A DNA stretch of 60,087 nucleotides from DATATV01 sp035551355 (GCA_035551355.1 DASZNF010000003.1:1-60087), one strand, 5' to 3'. Shown: positions 42,152 through 51,456, counted from the first letter of the stretch. Notes: generated by a model not told the origin, from the sequence alone. A program made the numbers and translations.

Positions 42152-43477
42152 TCAGATTCCGCCGACAACGCCCTCGGGGAAGGTGCCGACGAGTTGGTCG
42201 ACGAGATTGCCGACCGGGGCGAGCATCGCGGAGAGGTTCGGGATCGGGTCGGTGTTGCCGCCCAGTCCGGGCACCGCGTTGCTGGCCTTCTGGATCGCCG
42301 CGATCACCGGGACGACGGCATTGACCACCACAGCGTTGGTCGCCTGGGCCGCCGCGCTCGGCGCCGGGGTGGGCGGCGTGGGGATCGGGGTTGCCGCGCC
42401 CGGCGCGGTGCCGGTCGCCCCGGTGCCGTGGCCGATATGGGTGTCCGAGAAGGACAACATCTGCGCGTCGGTGGTCGGTGCCGAGGGTTCCAGTTGGACG
42501 TCATGCCCGGAGTTCGGCACCCGGTACCCGACGACCGTCGCGTTCGGACCGTAGAAGGGGCGTTCGTAGGCGGCCAGCGCCTCTGAGGAGCTGCAGCTCG
42601 GGCCGAGCAGCCCGCAGATGAACGGATCCCGCTCGCCGACGACCTCGTCCACCGGGATGTTCAGCGTGCGATCGACGTTGAGCACGTTGTACGCGGCCAG
42701 GGTGGCCAGCTCGACCAGATTGCCGGTCTGCTTGAGCTGCTCGTCCTTGGCCACCACCTGCGGGTCGGTGTCGGCCGGGTTGTAGAAGCCGCCCCGGGTG
42801 CCCGGGTCACTGGTCAGGTAGGCCGGATCGAGGCCGCTGCCGGTGAACCTGGGGTCGGTGGCGGCGGGGTAGTCATCCGCGATGATCTTGGACACCACGT
42901 TCACATAGTTCAGCGAGTGCGCGATGCCGGTGGTGATGATCGCGTCGGCATCCTTGTACAGGCCGGCCTCGGTCATGGTGACCAGCGAGCCCAGGCTGTG
43001 TCCCACCTCGATGACCTTGCCGAACGGCTGACCGAGCTGCCCGGTCCGCAGCGCCCCGATTACCTGGTGCACGGTGCTCACGTCGGCGTAGAAGTTGTCG
43101 AACGCGCTCAGCGGGTGCGAGGACTGGCCATCGCCGAGCCGGTCGATGTCCAAGGTGGCGTAGCCGTCGCGGTTGGCCGCGCGCACGTAGGAGTAGGTGT
43201 CGGGGTCGTAGGGCAGATCCCAGTAGTTGCGGTCGTAGGTCCAGCCGTGGATCAGCAGCTGGACCGCGGTGGCCTGGGGTGGCGCGCAGAGCGTGCCCGC
43301 GATGAATCCGCTCTGGCCCGCCGCACTGACCGGAACGCTGACATTGCGGCAGGTCGTGGCCGGGGCGGCGGATGCCGGCGCGGCCAGGCCGGCCACACCC
43401 GTAGTGGCGGCCAGCAGCGCGAGCGACCCGACGACTGAACGCCTCGCCGTTGATGCGAAAAGTCGACGAAGGGACAC
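42152..43477 (-). CDS. secreted alpha/beta hydrolase (lipase/esterase-like)
   Basis: A 441-residue exported protein. The signal peptide is SLRRLFASTARRSVVGSLALLAATTGVAGLAAPASAA, with cleavage near ASA-A. The alpha/beta-hydrolase core has oxyanion strand LLIHGWTYDRNYWD, nucleophile elbow VGHSLGS and late His in NSGHDVQLEP; the acid is probably in VVGERDPFICG. A Pro/Ala-rich linker (PIPTPPTPAPSAAAQ) leads to a short hydrophobic C-terminal helix region. It faces away from a TetR gene across 316 nt that contain a strong palindrome 50 nt before its start and the TetR-type site at 43576. Confidence 0.82.
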   Translation of the reverse strand: MSLRRLFASTARRSVVGSLALLAATTGVAGLAAPASAAPATTCRNVSVPVSAAGQSGFIAGTLCAPPQATAVQLLIHGWTYDRNYWDLPYDPDTYSYVRAANRDGYATLDIDRLGDGQSSHPLSAFDNFYADVSTVHQVIGALRTGQLGQPFGKVIEVGHSLGSLVTMTEAGLYKDADAIITTGIAHSLNYVNVVSKIIADDYPAATDPRFTGSGLDPAYLTSDPGTRGGFYNPADTDPQVVAKDEQLKQTGNLVELATLAAYNVLNVDRTLNIPVDEVVGERDPFICGLLGPSCSSSEALAAYERPFYGPNATVVGYRVPNSGHDVQLEPSAPTTDAQMLSFSDTHIGHGTGATGTAPGAATPIPTPPTPAPSAAAQATNAVVVNAVVPVIAAIQKASNAVPGLGGNTDPIPNLSAMLAPVGNLVDQLVGTFPEGVVGGI

Positions 43478-43525
43478 AGCAGCTCTCCTTCTCGTGGTGA
43501 ACAGGAACCGAAAGGTGAACTGCCG

Positions 43526-43547
43526 GTCACATCTGATGTGACGTCAC
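43526..43547. promoter_or_regulatory. overlapping palindromes GTCACATC-T-GATGTGAC and GTGACGTCAC
   Basis: A perfect 8-1-8 inverted repeat (43526-43542) overlaps a perfect 10-bp palindrome (43538-43547), centred about 50-65 nt upstream of the secreted hydrolase start. It is a strong operator candidate for an unidentified regulator. Confidence 0.6.
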
Positions 43548-43575
43548 TCTTGCTGAGCAGTGATTGTGTCCAGAT

Positions 43576-43597
43576 CTAGTGAACGGCTATTCACGTA
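43576..43597. promoter_or_regulatory. TetR-family operator, TAGTGAA-N6-TTCACGTA
   Basis: CTAGTGAA and TTCACGTA flank 6 nt. Read on the other strand it is GTGAA-N6-TTCACTAG. It matches sites at 48250-48270 and 57071-57089. It lies about 200 nt upstream of the TetR gene at 43794 and 98 nt upstream of the secreted hydrolase. The remaining 316-nt spacer has no gene. Confidence 0.6.
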
Positions 43598-43793
43598 AGC
43601 GGGGACGATACCACAGCCGTCCGTCGATCAGCCGAAAAATCTGTGCGTTACAGCAGGTCTACGCCGATCAGGTGGCTCGACTGCCGGGAAATCGTCATTC
43701 ACTCATACGCGGAGTGGCGCCTGCGGTCGCATCGCGGGTCCGGAGGCCGAGGACGGGTAGCATCAGGGGCCGGGTCCGTCGAGGGAGGTATCG

Positions 43794-44435
43794 GTGACAG
43801 AGGTACAACGGCCTCGGCGGGACCCTGCGCGCAAGACCCGCATTCTCACGGCCGCGGCCGAGTTGATCTCGCGGAACGGCTACCACACCGTGGGCATGGC
43901 GGATATCGGCCAGGCCGCGGGCATCGTGGGCTCCGGGATCTACCGGCATTTCGACAGCAAGTCCGCGATTCTCGCCGAGCTGCTGGAACAGGTGATGGAT
44001 CGGCTCACCTCGGCGGCGTCGTCGATCGTGGATCAGGCCGCCGATGACCACGGCGCGGTCGTCGAGCTCGTCCGCAACCACGTACAGGTGGCGATCCACG
44101 ATCGCCGGATCCTGCAGGTCTACCACCGGGAAGCACGCAACCTGCCCGAGGCCGACCTGCGCAAGTTGCGCCGCGCCCAGCGCCACTACATCGAGGAGTG
44201 GGTCTCCGCGGTGGCGCCGCTGCGGCCCGGTCTGGCCGATGGAGAGGTCAGGGTGCTGGTGCACGCGGCCATCGGCAGCATCCAGTCCATCCTGTTCTTC
44301 AACTCCGGTCTGCCCGAGTCCGACCTGGCGCAGCTGCTGGCCGGCGCCGCTCACGCCTGTCTGGGGATCGACGCCGATCAGTCGGTCGCCGCGGTCGAGC
44401 CCGCCGAACAGTGGCGGGATGACCAGGGCGCCTGA
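43794..44435 (+). CDS. TetR-family regulator, paralogue of the one at 48203
   Basis: A 213-residue TetR protein with HTH ELISRNGYHTVGMADIGQAAGIVGSGIYRHFDSKSAIL at residues about 20-60 and a FadR/AcrR-like C-domain (QVYHREARNLP...RRAQRHYIEEWV). It is about two-thirds identical by eye to the TetR inside the acyl-CoA cluster, including nearly the same recognition helix. GTG 43794 follows GAGGGAGG. It is convergent with the propionyl-CoA synthetase gene. It probably shares operator sites with its paralogue. Confidence 0.85.
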   Translation: MTEVQRPRRDPARKTRILTAAAELISRNGYHTVGMADIGQAAGIVGSGIYRHFDSKSAILAELLEQVMDRLTSAASSIVDQAADDHGAVVELVRNHVQVAIHDRRILQVYHREARNLPEADLRKLRRAQRHYIEEWVSAVAPLRPGLADGEVRVLVHAAIGSIQSILFFNSGLPESDLAQLLAGAAHACLGIDADQSVAAVEPAEQWRDDQGA

Positions 44436-44533
44436 TCCCGGTCACCGGCCTGAGCTGGCCGGGACGGTCCAGCCGCACGATGGCGACGGAGTCGTCAAAG
44501 TCAGCTCGACCAGGCGCCGCGCCGGGTAGGCCG

Positions 44534-46429
44534 TCATCGCGGCTCCGGTCGCAACACGCCGCGCAGGGCGTCGAGCACACTGGCGTCCTCGATGGTGGAG
44601 GGCACGGGCTCGTCGGCGCCGTCGGCGATACCGCGCATCGTCTTGCGCAGGATCTTGCCGGACCGGGTCTTGGGCAACGCCGGCACGACGGCGATGTCCT
44701 TCAGGGAGGCCACCGCGCCGATCCGGTCACGCACCAGCTGGACGAGTTCGTCGCGCAAGCGTTGTTCGTAGCCTTCCGCCGTGGCGTCGACCCCCGCTTT
44801 GAGCACGACGAACCCGCGTGGCACCTGGCCTTTCATCGAGTCGGCCACGCCGATCACCGCGCACTCGGCCACATCGGGGTGTGCGGCCAGGACCTCCTCC
44901 ATGCCGCCGGTCGAGAGCCGGTGGCCGGCGACGTTGATGACATCGTCGGTGCGGCCCATGACGAACACGTAGCCGTCCTCGTCGATCCGCCCGCCGTCCC
45001 CGGTGAGGTAGTAACCGTCGAAAGTGGACAGATACGACCGCACGAAACGCTCGTCGTCCTGCCACAGCGTGCGGAACGCGCCCGGCGGCAACGGTAGTTT
45101 CGCCACGATCGCGCCGTCGGCTCCCGCGGGCACCGGGTCGCCCTTCGGGTCGAGGACCTGCACATCCCAGCCCGGCAAGGGTTTCGTCGGCGATCCGGGT
45201 TTGACCGGCAGCAGCTCGATCCCGGCCGGGTTGGCCACGATCGGCCAGCCGGTCTCGGTCTGCCACCAGTGGTCGATCACCGGGATGTCCAGCAGGTCCG
45301 CGGCCCAGTGGTAGGTCTCCGGATCCAGCCGCTCTCCGGCCAGGAACAGGTACTTCAGCGCGGACAGGTCGTATGCGCGGGTGTGTTCGCCATTCGGGTC
45401 TTCTTTCTTCAGCGCCCGGAACGCCGTCGGCGCGGTGAACAGCGACCGCACCCCGTGCTCGGCGCAGACCCGCCAGAACTGCCCGGCGTCCGGGGTGCCG
45501 ACGGGTTTTCCCTCGTACAGCACGGTTGTGGCCCCGGCCAGTAGTGGTGCGTACACGATGTAGGAGTGCCCGACGACCCAGCCGACGTCCGACGCGGTGA
45601 AGATGGTCTGCCCAGGGCCGACGTCGTAGACGTTGGGCATCGACCAGGCCAGTGCGGTCGCGTAACCGCCGCAGTCGCGCACTACGCCCTTCGGCCTGCC
45701 GGTCGTGCCCGAGGTGTAGAGCACGTACAGCGGGTCCGTGCTCTTCATCGGCACCGGGTCGGCGGGTGTCGCGGTCGCGAGGGCCTCGGCCCAGTCGACG
45801 TCCCGCGGTCCCAGCGTGGCTTTCGCTTGGGGCCGCTGCAAAACGACGCACTTGTCCGGTGTGTGCTGCGCGAGTTCGACGGCGCGGTCCAGCAACGGCT
45901 TGTACTCGATGACCCGCTTGCCCTCGATGCCGCAGGACGCCGACACGACGACCTTCGGTGCGGCGTTGTCGATGCGCGCGGCCAGTTCGTTGGCCGCGAA
46001 GCCGCCGAACACCACCGAGTGAATCGCGCCGATGCGGGCGCAGGCGAGCATCGCGATGGCCGCCTCGGGCACCATCGGCAAGTACACCACGACACCGTCG
46101 CCCGGCCGGACGCCCAGCTCACGCAGCACCCCGGCGAACCGGGCCACCTCGTCGGTGAGTTCGGCGTAGGTGTACGTGCGCTTGGTCGCGGTGACCGGGG
46201 AGTCGTGGATCAGTGCCGCCTGCTCGCCCCGCCCAGCCGCGACATGCCGGTCCAGAGCGTTGTAGGCCACGTTGAGCTCTCCGTCGGGAAACCACCGGTA
46301 GAACGGCGGATTCGCGTCATCCAGCGCACGGGTGGGCGCGCGGTGCCAGTCCAGTGCCGTGGTGGCGTTGAGCCAGAACCGTTCCGGATCGGCCACGCTC
46401 GCAGTGAAGACTTCCTCGTAGCTGGTCAC
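44534..46429 (-). CDS. prpE: propionyl-CoA synthetase (acetyl/propionyl-CoA synthetase family)
   Basis: A 631-residue ACS-type adenylating ligase. YTSGTTGRPKGVVRDCGGYATAL is the P-loop plus the V(Q/V)RDxGGY hallmark of PrpE, TASDVGWVVGHSYIVYAPLL and HWWQTETGWP follow, and the acetylatable catalytic Lys is in LPKTRSGKILRK near residue 592. It converts propionate (or similar short acids) to the CoA ester. GTG 46429 is preferred over the longer frame from 46483 because of GGAG upstream and the canonical start TSYEEVF. It is the last gene of the nine-gene leftward cluster, 25 nt after the acyl-CoA ligase. Propionyl-CoA is also an end product of branched-chain breakdown. Confidence 0.88.
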   Translation of the reverse strand: MTSYEEVFTASVADPERFWLNATTALDWHRAPTRALDDANPPFYRWFPDGELNVAYNALDRHVAAGRGEQAALIHDSPVTATKRTYTYAELTDEVARFAGVLRELGVRPGDGVVVYLPMVPEAAIAMLACARIGAIHSVVFGGFAANELAARIDNAAPKVVVSASCGIEGKRVIEYKPLLDRAVELAQHTPDKCVVLQRPQAKATLGPRDVDWAEALATATPADPVPMKSTDPLYVLYTSGTTGRPKGVVRDCGGYATALAWSMPNVYDVGPGQTIFTASDVGWVVGHSYIVYAPLLAGATTVLYEGKPVGTPDAGQFWRVCAEHGVRSLFTAPTAFRALKKEDPNGEHTRAYDLSALKYLFLAGERLDPETYHWAADLLDIPVIDHWWQTETGWPIVANPAGIELLPVKPGSPTKPLPGWDVQVLDPKGDPVPAGADGAIVAKLPLPPGAFRTLWQDDERFVRSYLSTFDGYYLTGDGGRIDEDGYVFVMGRTDDVINVAGHRLSTGGMEEVLAAHPDVAECAVIGVADSMKGQVPRGFVVLKAGVDATAEGYEQRLRDELVQLVRDRIGAVASLKDIAVVPALPKTRSGKILRKTMRGIADGADEPVPSTIEDASVLDALRGVLRPEPR

Positions 46430-46454
46430 GTCGCGCTCGCTCCTTCCGGACTGG

Positions 46455-48128
46455 TCACGCCTGCTCGCGGAACAGGCCCGCATGCGACTGGCGCAGCTTG
46501 TACTTCAGGATCTTCCCGCCGACGGTTTCGGGCAACACGTCGGCGAACACGACCGCCTTCGGCGTTTCGTAGCCGCCGAGGGCGGCGCGGCAGTGCGCGA
46601 TGATCGACGCCTCGTCGGCCTGGGCGCCGGGCCGGAGCACGACCACCGCGGTCACGGCCTCGCCCCAGTGCTCGTGGGGAAGGCCGATCACAGCGGCCTT
46701 CTCGACGGCGGGATGGCTGTGCAGCACGGATTCCACGCGGAGGCTGGACACGTTCTCCCCACCGGATTTCACGATGTCCTTGAACCGGTCGACCATGACG
46801 CGCAATCCCTGCGCGTCGACCGCGGCGCTGTCGCCGGAGTGGAACCAGCCGCCGCGGAACGCCGCACGGGTCGCGTCCTCGTTGAGGTAGTAGCCCGCGG
46901 TGACGATCGGACTGCGATACACCGCCTCGCCGGGCACGCCCGGCGTGTCCCGCAGCGACTCGCCCGTCTCGTCGACCACGTCGGAGGCCAGCAGCGGACT
47001 GGGCACGCCGACGTAGTTGATCGCGGGCGCGGTGCGCTCGTAGGTCTCCGGCCATTTCGCGGGCCAGAACCGGTGGCAGGCGATCGCTTCGGTCTGTCCG
47101 AAGATTCCCAGGACCACCAGCCCGGGGGCTTTCTCCTGCAGTGCGCGGTAGACGTTCTGATCCAGCGCGCCCCAGCCGTAGACCAGGACGGTCAGGCTGG
47201 AGAGATCCTTGCCCGATTTTTCCGCACTGGCGGTGAGCGCCGCGACGAACTGGGGCGAGCCGGCCCAGAGCGCGGTCGGGCGTTGTTCGCCGATCGCGGC
47301 GGCCACCTCGTCGGGCACCGGGCGGCGGCCCAGGACCAGCGATCCACCGGCGAAGAAGGCCGAGAGGGTGAAGATCTGGTCGCCGACGTGATAGATCATC
47401 GGCAGGTAGGTCAGCACCTTCAGGTCGGTTTCGAGCCGGATCCCGCGGGTCAGCGAGACGGCGAAGTTCAGGCCGGCGAAGTGGCTGGAGTTGTGGGAGG
47501 TCATGACGCCCTTGGGCATGGCGGTGGTGCCGGAGGTGTAGAGCAGTTGCCAGACGTCGTCACCGTGGATCTCGACGTCGGGTTCGGTGATCGGTTGCCC
47601 AGCAAGGAATTCACCGAAGGTGGGGCTGCCGGCGACCGGTTCGCCGCCGATGGTGATCGTGGCCGCGACGGGCAGTCCGGTGGCGGCGAAGGCCTGCTCG
47701 GCCCTCGGCCACAGTTCGGCGTCGACGATCGCCGCACCCGGTTCCGCTTGGCGCACAAGGTATTCCTGTACGTCGGGAGCGAGCGAGGGGTTCACCGGCA
47801 TCGCCACCATGCCGGCCTTCGCGATGCCGATCTTGGCCAGGTATGCCTCCACCGAGTTCTCGCAGAACAACACGACCCGGGCGCCGGGTTCCAGGCCGCG
47901 GGCGGCGAGCGCGTGCGCGAGCTGGTTGGCGATCTCGTCGGCCTGCCGGTAAGTGACCGAGGCGAAGCGGTCTTCCCCGTACGCGCCGGGCCGGCCGGTG
48001 ATCGCGACCTTGTCCGGGTAGCTCCAGGTAAGCCGCTCGAAGATGTCACCGACGGAGGTGCGTTCCCACCGGTTGACCGCGCGACGCCCGCGCAATGTCG
48101 TGACGTCGATTTTCCCGTTCAGGTCCAC
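46455..48128 (-). CDS. acyl-CoA ligase (AMP-binding, FadD-like)
   Basis: A 557-residue adenylate-forming ligase. P-loop LYTSGTTAMPKG, FGQTEAIA, GWFHSGDSA and Lys in VGGKILKYKLRQS are all in place. GTG 48128 (VDLNGKIDV) was chosen because AAGGAGG ends 5-6 nt upstream; the frame remains open to 48191. It probably activates the branched or terpenoid acid that the upstream dehydrogenase, carboxylase and hydratase then degrade. A TetR-type site at 48250 lies about 120 nt upstream, inside the tail of the TetR gene, so the ligase and propionyl-CoA synthetase may have their own promoter. Confidence 0.86.
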   Translation of the reverse strand: MDLNGKIDVTTLRGRRAVNRWERTSVGDIFERLTWSYPDKVAITGRPGAYGEDRFASVTYRQADEIANQLAHALAARGLEPGARVVLFCENSVEAYLAKIGIAKAGMVAMPVNPSLAPDVQEYLVRQAEPGAAIVDAELWPRAEQAFAATGLPVAATITIGGEPVAGSPTFGEFLAGQPITEPDVEIHGDDVWQLLYTSGTTAMPKGVMTSHNSSHFAGLNFAVSLTRGIRLETDLKVLTYLPMIYHVGDQIFTLSAFFAGGSLVLGRRPVPDEVAAAIGEQRPTALWAGSPQFVAALTASAEKSGKDLSSLTVLVYGWGALDQNVYRALQEKAPGLVVLGIFGQTEAIACHRFWPAKWPETYERTAPAINYVGVPSPLLASDVVDETGESLRDTPGVPGEAVYRSPIVTAGYYLNEDATRAAFRGGWFHSGDSAAVDAQGLRVMVDRFKDIVKSGGENVSSLRVESVLHSHPAVEKAAVIGLPHEHWGEAVTAVVVLRPGAQADEASIIAHCRAALGGYETPKAVVFADVLPETVGGKILKYKLRQSHAGLFREQA

Positions 48129-48202
48129 AACAGCCTCCTTGCCGCCCGCCTGATTGCCTGACAGCTTGCCCCGCGCGGTGCCCTCTCGCAAGAGCCGAGT
48201 AA

Positions 48203-48859
48203 TTACTTATTCACATTTTGATCAACAGATACTGCTTTTTCTTTCGCACCTAGTGAACGAACGTGCACTTCTGCGGGCGGTTCCAGCCCAAGGCAGGCAT
48301 AGGCCGCCGTACAGAGCAGCGCGGTCAGCCGGTCCTCCGGCAGCCCGGAGTTGTGAAACAGGATCGACTGGATAGCCCCGATCGCCGCGTGCACCAGCAC
48401 CCGGGCTTCGCCGTCGGTGAGCCCCGGCCGCAGCGGGGTCAGCACCGCGACCCATTCCTCGATGTAGTGCCGCTGGGCGCGCCGCAGTCTGCGCGCGCCC
48501 TCGTCCGGGAGACTGCGCGCCTCCAGGTGGTAGACCTGCAGAATCCGCCGGTCGTGGATGGCGATGCGGACATGGTGGCGCACCAGTTCACTGATCGCGA
48601 CGCGATCGTCGGCGGCGGTGCCGACGATCTCGCCCGCGGTCTGGCCCAGCAGATCCATCACCTGCTGCAGCAACGCGGCCAGGATCGCCGCCTTGCTCTC
48701 GAAATGCCGGTACACCCCGGTGCTCACGATGCCCGCGGCGGTGCCGATGTCGGCCAGTCCCACCGCGTGATAGCCGTGCCGTGAGATCAGCTCGGCCGAC
48801 GCGGTGATGATCCGCTCCTTGCGGGCGGGATCGCGGCGGTGCGCCCGCGCCTTGTCCAT
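48203..48859 (-). CDS. TetR-family regulator within the acyl-CoA cluster
   Basis: A 218-residue TetR protein with HTH ELISRHGYHAVGLADIGTAAGIVSTGVYRHFESKAAIL at residues about 20-60. It is nearly the same as its paralogue at 43794 until CLG(L/I), after which this protein has an AT-rich tail (SLGAKEKAVSVDQNVNK). The tail's low GC and an operator-like site in it (48250-48270) suggest that the gene end overlaps the promoter of the next ligase gene. It lies 8 nt after the AtuA-family gene and would autoregulate the operon. Confidence 0.85.
   Translation of the reverse strand: MDKARAHRRDPARKERIITASAELISRHGYHAVGLADIGTAAGIVSTGVYRHFESKAAILAALLQQVMDLLGQTAGEIVGTAADDRVAISELVRHHVRIAIHDRRILQVYHLEARSLPDEGARRLRRAQRHYIEEWVAVLTPLRPGLTDGEARVLVHAAIGAIQSILFHNSGLPEDRLTALLCTAAYACLGLEPPAEVHVRSLGAKEKAVSVDQNVNK
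48250..48270. promoter_or_regulatory. TetR-family operator, TAGTGAA-N6-TGCACTT
   Basis: CTAGTGAA-CGAACG-TGCAC on the + strand, equal to GTGCA-N6-TTCACTAG on the other. It lies in the last codons of the TetR gene and about 120-140 nt upstream of the acyl-CoA ligase start. The left arm is identical to the site at 43576. Confidence 0.55.
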
Positions 48860-48867
48860 GGCGGTGC

Positions 48868-50646
48868 TCAGCCCGGCAGCAGGGACTCGGGGACGTCGAC
48901 CAGGCGACTGCGCAGGTATTCCCCCAGCCCCTTGGCCTGCGGATCCGGCCGGACCGCCGAGGCCACTCCCGCGCCGAGGATGCCCACCACGACGAAGTTC
49001 AGCGCCCGCAGGTTCGGCAACTCGTAGCGGTAGATCTCCAGCTCCGCGGCTTCCGGCAGCAGCGATCGCAGCCGCTCGGTGGTCAGGTACTCGCGCAGCC
49101 AGGCGTATTCGATGTCGGTCCGGGCCCAGACCCCGATGTTGGCGTTGCCGCCCTTGTCGCCCGAGCGGGCCCCGGCAATGGTGCCCAACGGAGCCCGGCG
49201 GGTCGGTCCACCGGGCGCGACGGGCAGCGGTGGGACGATGGGTGCGGGGGCCGGGGTGTCACCGCGCACGTGCCGGACAGAGTGGACGGTGCCATCGGGC
49301 ACCGTGACCCGGTGGTGTACCTCGGCCGCCGGGACCAGCGTCGGCCAGTAGACGCCGTAGGCGCTTTCGGCTGACGGTGGAGTGGCGGTGTGGGCGCCGG
49401 GGTAGCCGGCCAGCAGGATTTCCATGGTGGCGTTGGAAAACGCGCGCCCGACCTTGCGTCGATCGGGGTCCTTGACGGTGACCCGCAGATGCGCGGTGGC
49501 CTCGGCGTTGGTCGCCGCGTCGGGGTGGTCGAACCGCAGCAACCGCACGTCGAACTCGGCGAACCGGTCCCGGCCGCCCAGCAGGTCGACCAGCTGCGCT
49601 TCGGCCCACGCGGCCTTCTCCTCGATCTTCGTTCCGGTCAGCACCAGCGTCATCGAGTTGCGGTAGCCGCCCTCGTAGTTCAGGGCGACCTTGAGCTGAT
49701 CGCTCGGTGCGCTGCCCCGGGCGCCGTCGATGCGGACGCGATGTTCTCCTTGCTGGGTCAGGGACAGCGTGTCGAAGTGGGCGACCGCGTCCGGGCCGAG
49801 GTAGGCGGGATCGCCGATCTCGTAGAGCAGCTGCGCGGTGACCGTGCCCACCGACACCAATCCCCCGGTGTCGGCGTGTTTGGTGATCACCGACGAACCG
49901 TCGGCCTCGACCTCGGCGATCGGGAAGCCGGGGTACCGGCGGTCGGTCACCTCCTCGAAGAACGCGTAGTTCCCGCCCGTGGCCTGTGGCCCGCACTCGA
50001 TGACATGGCCGGCGGCCATGGCGCCGGCGATCTTGTCGTGGATGTCGCGATCGGTGGGAGTCCAGCCGTGCCACCACGCCGCCGGGCCGACGACGACCGA
50101 GGCGTCGGTGACCCGCCCGGTCACCACGATGTCGGCGTCCGCCCGCAACGCCTCGGTGATGCCCCACGCACCGAGATAGGCGTTGGCCGACACCGGACGT
50201 ACCCCCGCGTCGGCCAGCTTCTGACCGGTGTGCAGGTGCGCCAGCGCGTGCCCGGCGGCCTGCAGCTCGTCCAGCCGGTCGACGAGGTCGTCTCCGTCCA
50301 CGTAGGCGATGTGCGGGCGCAGGCCGAGTCGTCCGGCAAGCGCACCCAGTTCGGCGGCCAGCCCGGCCGGGTTGAGGCCACCGGCGTTGGACACGATCCG
50401 GATGCCCCGGTCCAGGCAGGTGCCGAGCACGTGCTCGACCTGGGTCAGGAAGGTCCTGGCGTAACCGGCGGCGGGGTCCTTCTGCTTGGCCTTCCACAGG
50501 ATCAGCATGGTCAGCTCGGCCAGGTAGTCGCCGGTCAGCACATCGATCGGCCCGCCCTCGACCATCTCCCGGGCGGCCGCGATCCGGTCACCGTAGAAGC
50601 CCGAGCAATTACCGATCCGCACGGCACGAGTGGGGACCGTGGTCAT
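48868..50646 (-). CDS. AtuA-family (acyclic terpene utilisation) protein
   Basis: A 592-residue protein of the AtuA/DUF1446 family: VRIGNCSGFYGDR at the N-terminus, DVLTGDYLAELTM, VSNAGGLNP, VTGRVTDASVVVGP and a C-terminal RSGDKGGNANIGVWAR. In Pseudomonas AtuA belongs to the citronellol/geranyl-CoA pathway, and its exact reaction (proposed 3-hydroxy-3-isohexenylglutaryl-CoA related) is not settled. The length is typical of the form with an extra C-terminal domain. ATG 50646 overlaps the stop of the TIGR03084 gene (ATGA). Its presence argues for a terpenoid or methyl-branched acyl-CoA substrate, not simple leucine breakdown, though actinobacterial clusters of this type have not been characterised. 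Confidence 0.86.
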   Translation of the reverse strand: MTTVPTRAVRIGNCSGFYGDRIAAAREMVEGGPIDVLTGDYLAELTMLILWKAKQKDPAAGYARTFLTQVEHVLGTCLDRGIRIVSNAGGLNPAGLAAELGALAGRLGLRPHIAYVDGDDLVDRLDELQAAGHALAHLHTGQKLADAGVRPVSANAYLGAWGITEALRADADIVVTGRVTDASVVVGPAAWWHGWTPTDRDIHDKIAGAMAAGHVIECGPQATGGNYAFFEEVTDRRYPGFPIAEVEADGSSVITKHADTGGLVSVGTVTAQLLYEIGDPAYLGPDAVAHFDTLSLTQQGEHRVRIDGARGSAPSDQLKVALNYEGGYRNSMTLVLTGTKIEEKAAWAEAQLVDLLGGRDRFAEFDVRLLRFDHPDAATNAEATAHLRVTVKDPDRRKVGRAFSNATMEILLAGYPGAHTATPPSAESAYGVYWPTLVPAAEVHHRVTVPDGTVHSVRHVRGDTPAPAPIVPPLPVAPGGPTRRAPLGTIAGARSGDKGGNANIGVWARTDIEYAWLREYLTTERLRSLLPEAAELEIYRYELPNLRALNFVVVGILGAGVASAVRPDPQAKGLGEYLRSRLVDVPESLLPG

Positions 50647-51455
50647 GGGGTTGCTCCTTGCGTGGCGGCGAATCCGGGGGCCCGGCCGGTGCCCGGGGTC
50701 CCGGCGAAGGTCTGGGCGATGGAGATCCATTCGGCCGCGACCAGCCCGGTGACGGCCAGCGCGGTGTCCGCGACATGCCGGCGTTGGGTCACGGTGAGGC
50801 AGAAGTCCAGCGCCGATCCGGTGACCCGGTCGGCTGCCTCTTCCGGTCCCCACGACCACACGTCGCCCGACGGCGCGGCCAGCTCCACTCTGATCGGTGC
50901 GGCCGGTGCGGGTTTTCCGTTCAGCACGAAGGAAAAGCCCGTGGTCTGCACACCAAGGTGAGCGATGTGCCGCAACCGGTCGGTGGGTTCTCGCGTGCGT
51001 TCGAGGGCGTCGGCGATGTCCTGACCGTGGGCCCAGGTCTCCATCAGCCGGGCGGTGGCCGACGACAGCGCGCTCATGTCCGGCCCGTACCACGGCAGGC
51101 GCGCTTTCGGCTCCAGCGCATCGAAAACCGTCACGAACTGCCGGCGGGCGCGGGCGAACCAGGTTCGCACCTGCTCGGCGGGCAGGCTCGCGTGCTCGGC
51201 CGCCACCCGGTCCGGGAAGTCCATTCCGCCGGCCATCAACGCTTCCGCGTCGCGCCGGAACGCCGCCGGGTCGAGCGCGGCCTGCGTCGCGGTCTGGTCG
51301 AAATAGGCCAGATGCGTGAGCTGGTCGCGGATGCTCCACCCTTCGGCCGGGGTCGGCACGGAGATCGCCCCGTCGTCGAGCCCGGCCACCAGGTCCACCA
51401 CGACCTCGGTCTCGGCGACCAGGTCGTCGAGCACCGCGTGCATCGACACGGCCAT
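50643..51455 (-). CDS. TIGR03084-family DinB-fold metal-binding protein (mycothiol-dependent type)
   Basis: A 270-residue member of the mycothiol maleylpyruvate-isomerase-like DinB superfamily. The N-terminal four-helix bundle carries WSIRDQLTHLAYFDQ (first metal His) and RLMETWAHGQDIADAL (second ligands), and the C-terminal half is a wHTH_3-like alpha/beta domain. ATG 51455 is 1 nt after the enoyl-CoA hydratase stop. Family members sit inside AtuA/carboxylase clusters in many actinobacteria. A mycothiol-dependent isomerase or detoxifying role is a guess. Confidence 0.82.
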   Translation of the reverse strand: MAVSMHAVLDDLVAETEVVVDLVAGLDDGAISVPTPAEGWSIRDQLTHLAYFDQTATQAALDPAAFRRDAEALMAGGMDFPDRVAAEHASLPAEQVRTWFARARRQFVTVFDALEPKARLPWYGPDMSALSSATARLMETWAHGQDIADALERTREPTDRLRHIAHLGVQTTGFSFVLNGKPAPAAPIRVELAAPSGDVWSWGPEEAADRVTGSALDFCLTVTQRRHVADTALAVTGLVAAEWISIAQTFAGTPGTGRAPGFAATQGATP

Positions 51456-51456
51456 G

